A stretch of 6,985 bases of DNA from Desulfobacteraceae bacterium (GTDB lineage Bacteria; Desulfobacterota; DSM-4660; Desulfatiglandales; Desulfatiglandaceae), in NCBI GenBank assembly GCA_011042035.1, contig DQZA01000069.1:1-6985 (forward strand). The letters are read 5' to 3'. The notes beneath the pieces were generated by a model, which saw only the letters and a list, made by a program, of their open reading frames with translations, had not been told where the DNA came from and did no database searches. The position numbers were made by a program, and so were the translations under genes. Every line of letters begins with the position of its first letter. The stretch's first letter is position 1. Below are positions 6,088 to 6,985 of this stretch, in pieces.

Positions 6088-6092
6088 CTCCA

Positions 6093-6985
6093 ATGCTTGC
6101 CAAGATACTGAGCGGAGCTGTCATTGGTATAGACGCTTACATAGTTGAAGTAGAAGTGGATATCTCGCAGGGGCTCCCTAGCTTTTCAACCGTGGGGCTT
6201 CCTGAGGGAGCGGTGCGGGAAAGTAAAGATCGGGTAAAGGCCGCGATTAAAAACTCGGGCTATGAGTTTCCATCCGATCGCATAACCGTGAACTTGGCCC
6301 CCGCAGACATCAAGAAAGAAGGCTCTGCCTTTGATTTACCAATGGCCCTCGGCATCCTGGCCGCCACAGGTCTAATCGAAAGGGCTTCCTATCAAGATTA
6401 TGTATTTCTGGGAGAGCTTGCCCTTGATGGTCTGCTGAGACCTGTAAAGGGCGTTTTGCCTACCGCTATAACTGCCAGGAATGAGGGTCTAAAAGGCATT
6501 TTCTTACCACAAGAAAACGCCCCAGAGGCGGCTGTAGTGGATGGTATCCAAATCTATCCAGTATCCTTCCTTTCTGATGTGATAGAAATTTTACAGGGCA
6601 GGAAGAAAGTCGAGCCGTTTTCCGTGGAAATGGAGAGCCTTTTCCAGAGACACCCTTCACAAGAGGACTTTATTGACGTCAAGGGACAAGAAAATGCAAA
6701 GAGGGCATTGCAGGTTGCTGCTGCAGGAGCACATAATCTAATAATGGTTGGGCCGCCGGGATCCGGAAAAACAATGCTGGCCAAGCGACTTCACACCATC
6801 CTGCCCCAGCTTAGCTTCGAAGAGGCCCTCGAAACATCGAAGGTATACAGTGTCATGGGCCTTATGCCAGAGGGACATGGACTCATCACCCAAAGGCCTT
6901 TTCGCTCCCCGCATCATACCATCTCCGATGCTGGCCTTATAGGGGGTGGGCAAAATCCCAAGCCCGGCGAAGTAAGTTTGGCTCA
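6093..6985 (+). CDS. comM: ComM/YifB-family AAA+ ATPase (Mg-chelatase-like), 3' end cut by the window
   Basis: The reading frame is open from the ATG at 6093 to the window end, 297 full codons, where the family usually has about 500. Residues about 20-165 form the Lon-protease-like N-terminal domain, with GLPEGAVRESKDRV at 35-48, NLAPADIKKEG at 67-77 and a DLPMALGILA segment at 81-90. The AAA+ module begins near 190 with VKGQENAKRAL, has Walker A GPPGSGKT at 220-227, and continues into the family signature RPFRSPHHTIS at 268-278. Walker B, the zinc-finger region and the C-terminal domain lie outside. In naturally competent bacteria ComM is a hexameric helicase that drives branch migration of incoming DNA during transformation. 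Many non-competent bacteria also carry it, so competence is not implied. It is divergent from rpoZ, with a 193-bp shared regulatory gap. The gene symbol rests on family resemblance. Confidence 0.94.
   Translation, partial: MLAKILSGAVIGIDAYIVEVEVDISQGLPSFSTVGLPEGAVRESKDRVKAAIKNSGYEFPSDRITVNLAPADIKKEGSAFDLPMALGILAATGLIERASYQDYVFLGELALDGLLRPVKGVLPTAITARNEGLKGIFLPQENAPEAAVVDGIQIYPVSFLSDVIEILQGRKKVEPFSVEMESLFQRHPSQEDFIDVKGQENAKRALQVAAAGAHNLIMVGPPGSGKTMLAKRLHTILPQLSFEEALETSKVYSVMGLMPEGHGLITQRPFRSPHHTISDAGLIGGGQNPKPGEVSLA

Noticed and set aside
5586..6092. CIRCE element or sigma32 promoter for dnaJ
   Set aside because: No TTAGCACTC-N9-GAGTGCTAA-like inverted repeat or convincing heat-shock promoter is visible upstream of rpoZ or dnaJ.
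6466..6953. Several minus-strand open frames (64 to 76 codons) within comM
   Set aside because: They are antisense to the conserved AAA+ domain, overlap one another and have no recognisable motif.
1..6985. CRISPR array, insertion sequence, integrase, tRNA or defence genes
   Set aside because: No regularly spaced repeats, transposase-like frames, terminal inverted repeats or tRNA-like folds were seen; every long frame is a housekeeping gene or its shadow.

Overview
The window looks like an ordinary housekeeping stretch of the chromosome of an anaerobic bacterium, most plausibly a Desulfobacterota (deltaproteobacterial) lineage. This is inferred from the gene content: a DksA-type regulator next to a proteobacterial-type omega subunit, a DHH-CBS-tRNA nucleotidyltransferase fusion of the kind known from Geobacter-like bacteria and Aquifex, and a tryptophanyl-tRNA synthetase carrying the four cysteines of an iron-sulfur cluster site, which suits an anaerobe. 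No taxon can be proved from the window alone.

Layout: everything from 1 to 5899 reads on the minus strand, and one gene reads outward on the plus strand from 6093. In minus-strand transcription order the genes are rpoZ (5618-5899, RNA polymerase omega), dnaJ (4470-5585, Hsp40 co-chaperone), dksA (4024-4389, zinc-finger RNA polymerase regulator), a 276-bp non-coding gap, a large DHH/CBS/nucleotidyltransferase gene (1066-3747) and trpS (8-994). The stop codon of trpS overlaps a possible ATG of a further gene leaving the window. On the plus strand, comM/yifB (6093 to the window end) is cut off after about 297 codons, just past its Walker A motif.

Functionally, rpoZ-dnaJ-dksA combines the transcription and stress machinery: omega and DksA each form part of one of the two (p)ppGpp sites on RNA polymerase in E. 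coli, and DnaJ serves the DnaK chaperone system. The second block concerns tRNA: 3'-end building or repair by the nucleotidyltransferase, then charging with tryptophan by TrpRS. A convincing sigma70-type promoter (TTTACA-17-TATAAA) on the minus strand at 6008-6036 probably drives rpoZ and the genes behind it, and a weaker plus-strand candidate overlaps it.

I found no mobile element, CRISPR array, tRNA, rRNA or clear new system. The points most worth a second look are the Fe-S cysteine set in TrpRS, the intact catalytic motifs at both ends of the 893-residue fusion protein, the co-location of both (p)ppGpp-site partners, and the gap at 3748-4023 with its degenerate 7-8 bp repeats, a terminator-like hairpin and a 33-codon ORF whose ribosome binding site and start match those of rpoZ over 15 bases.
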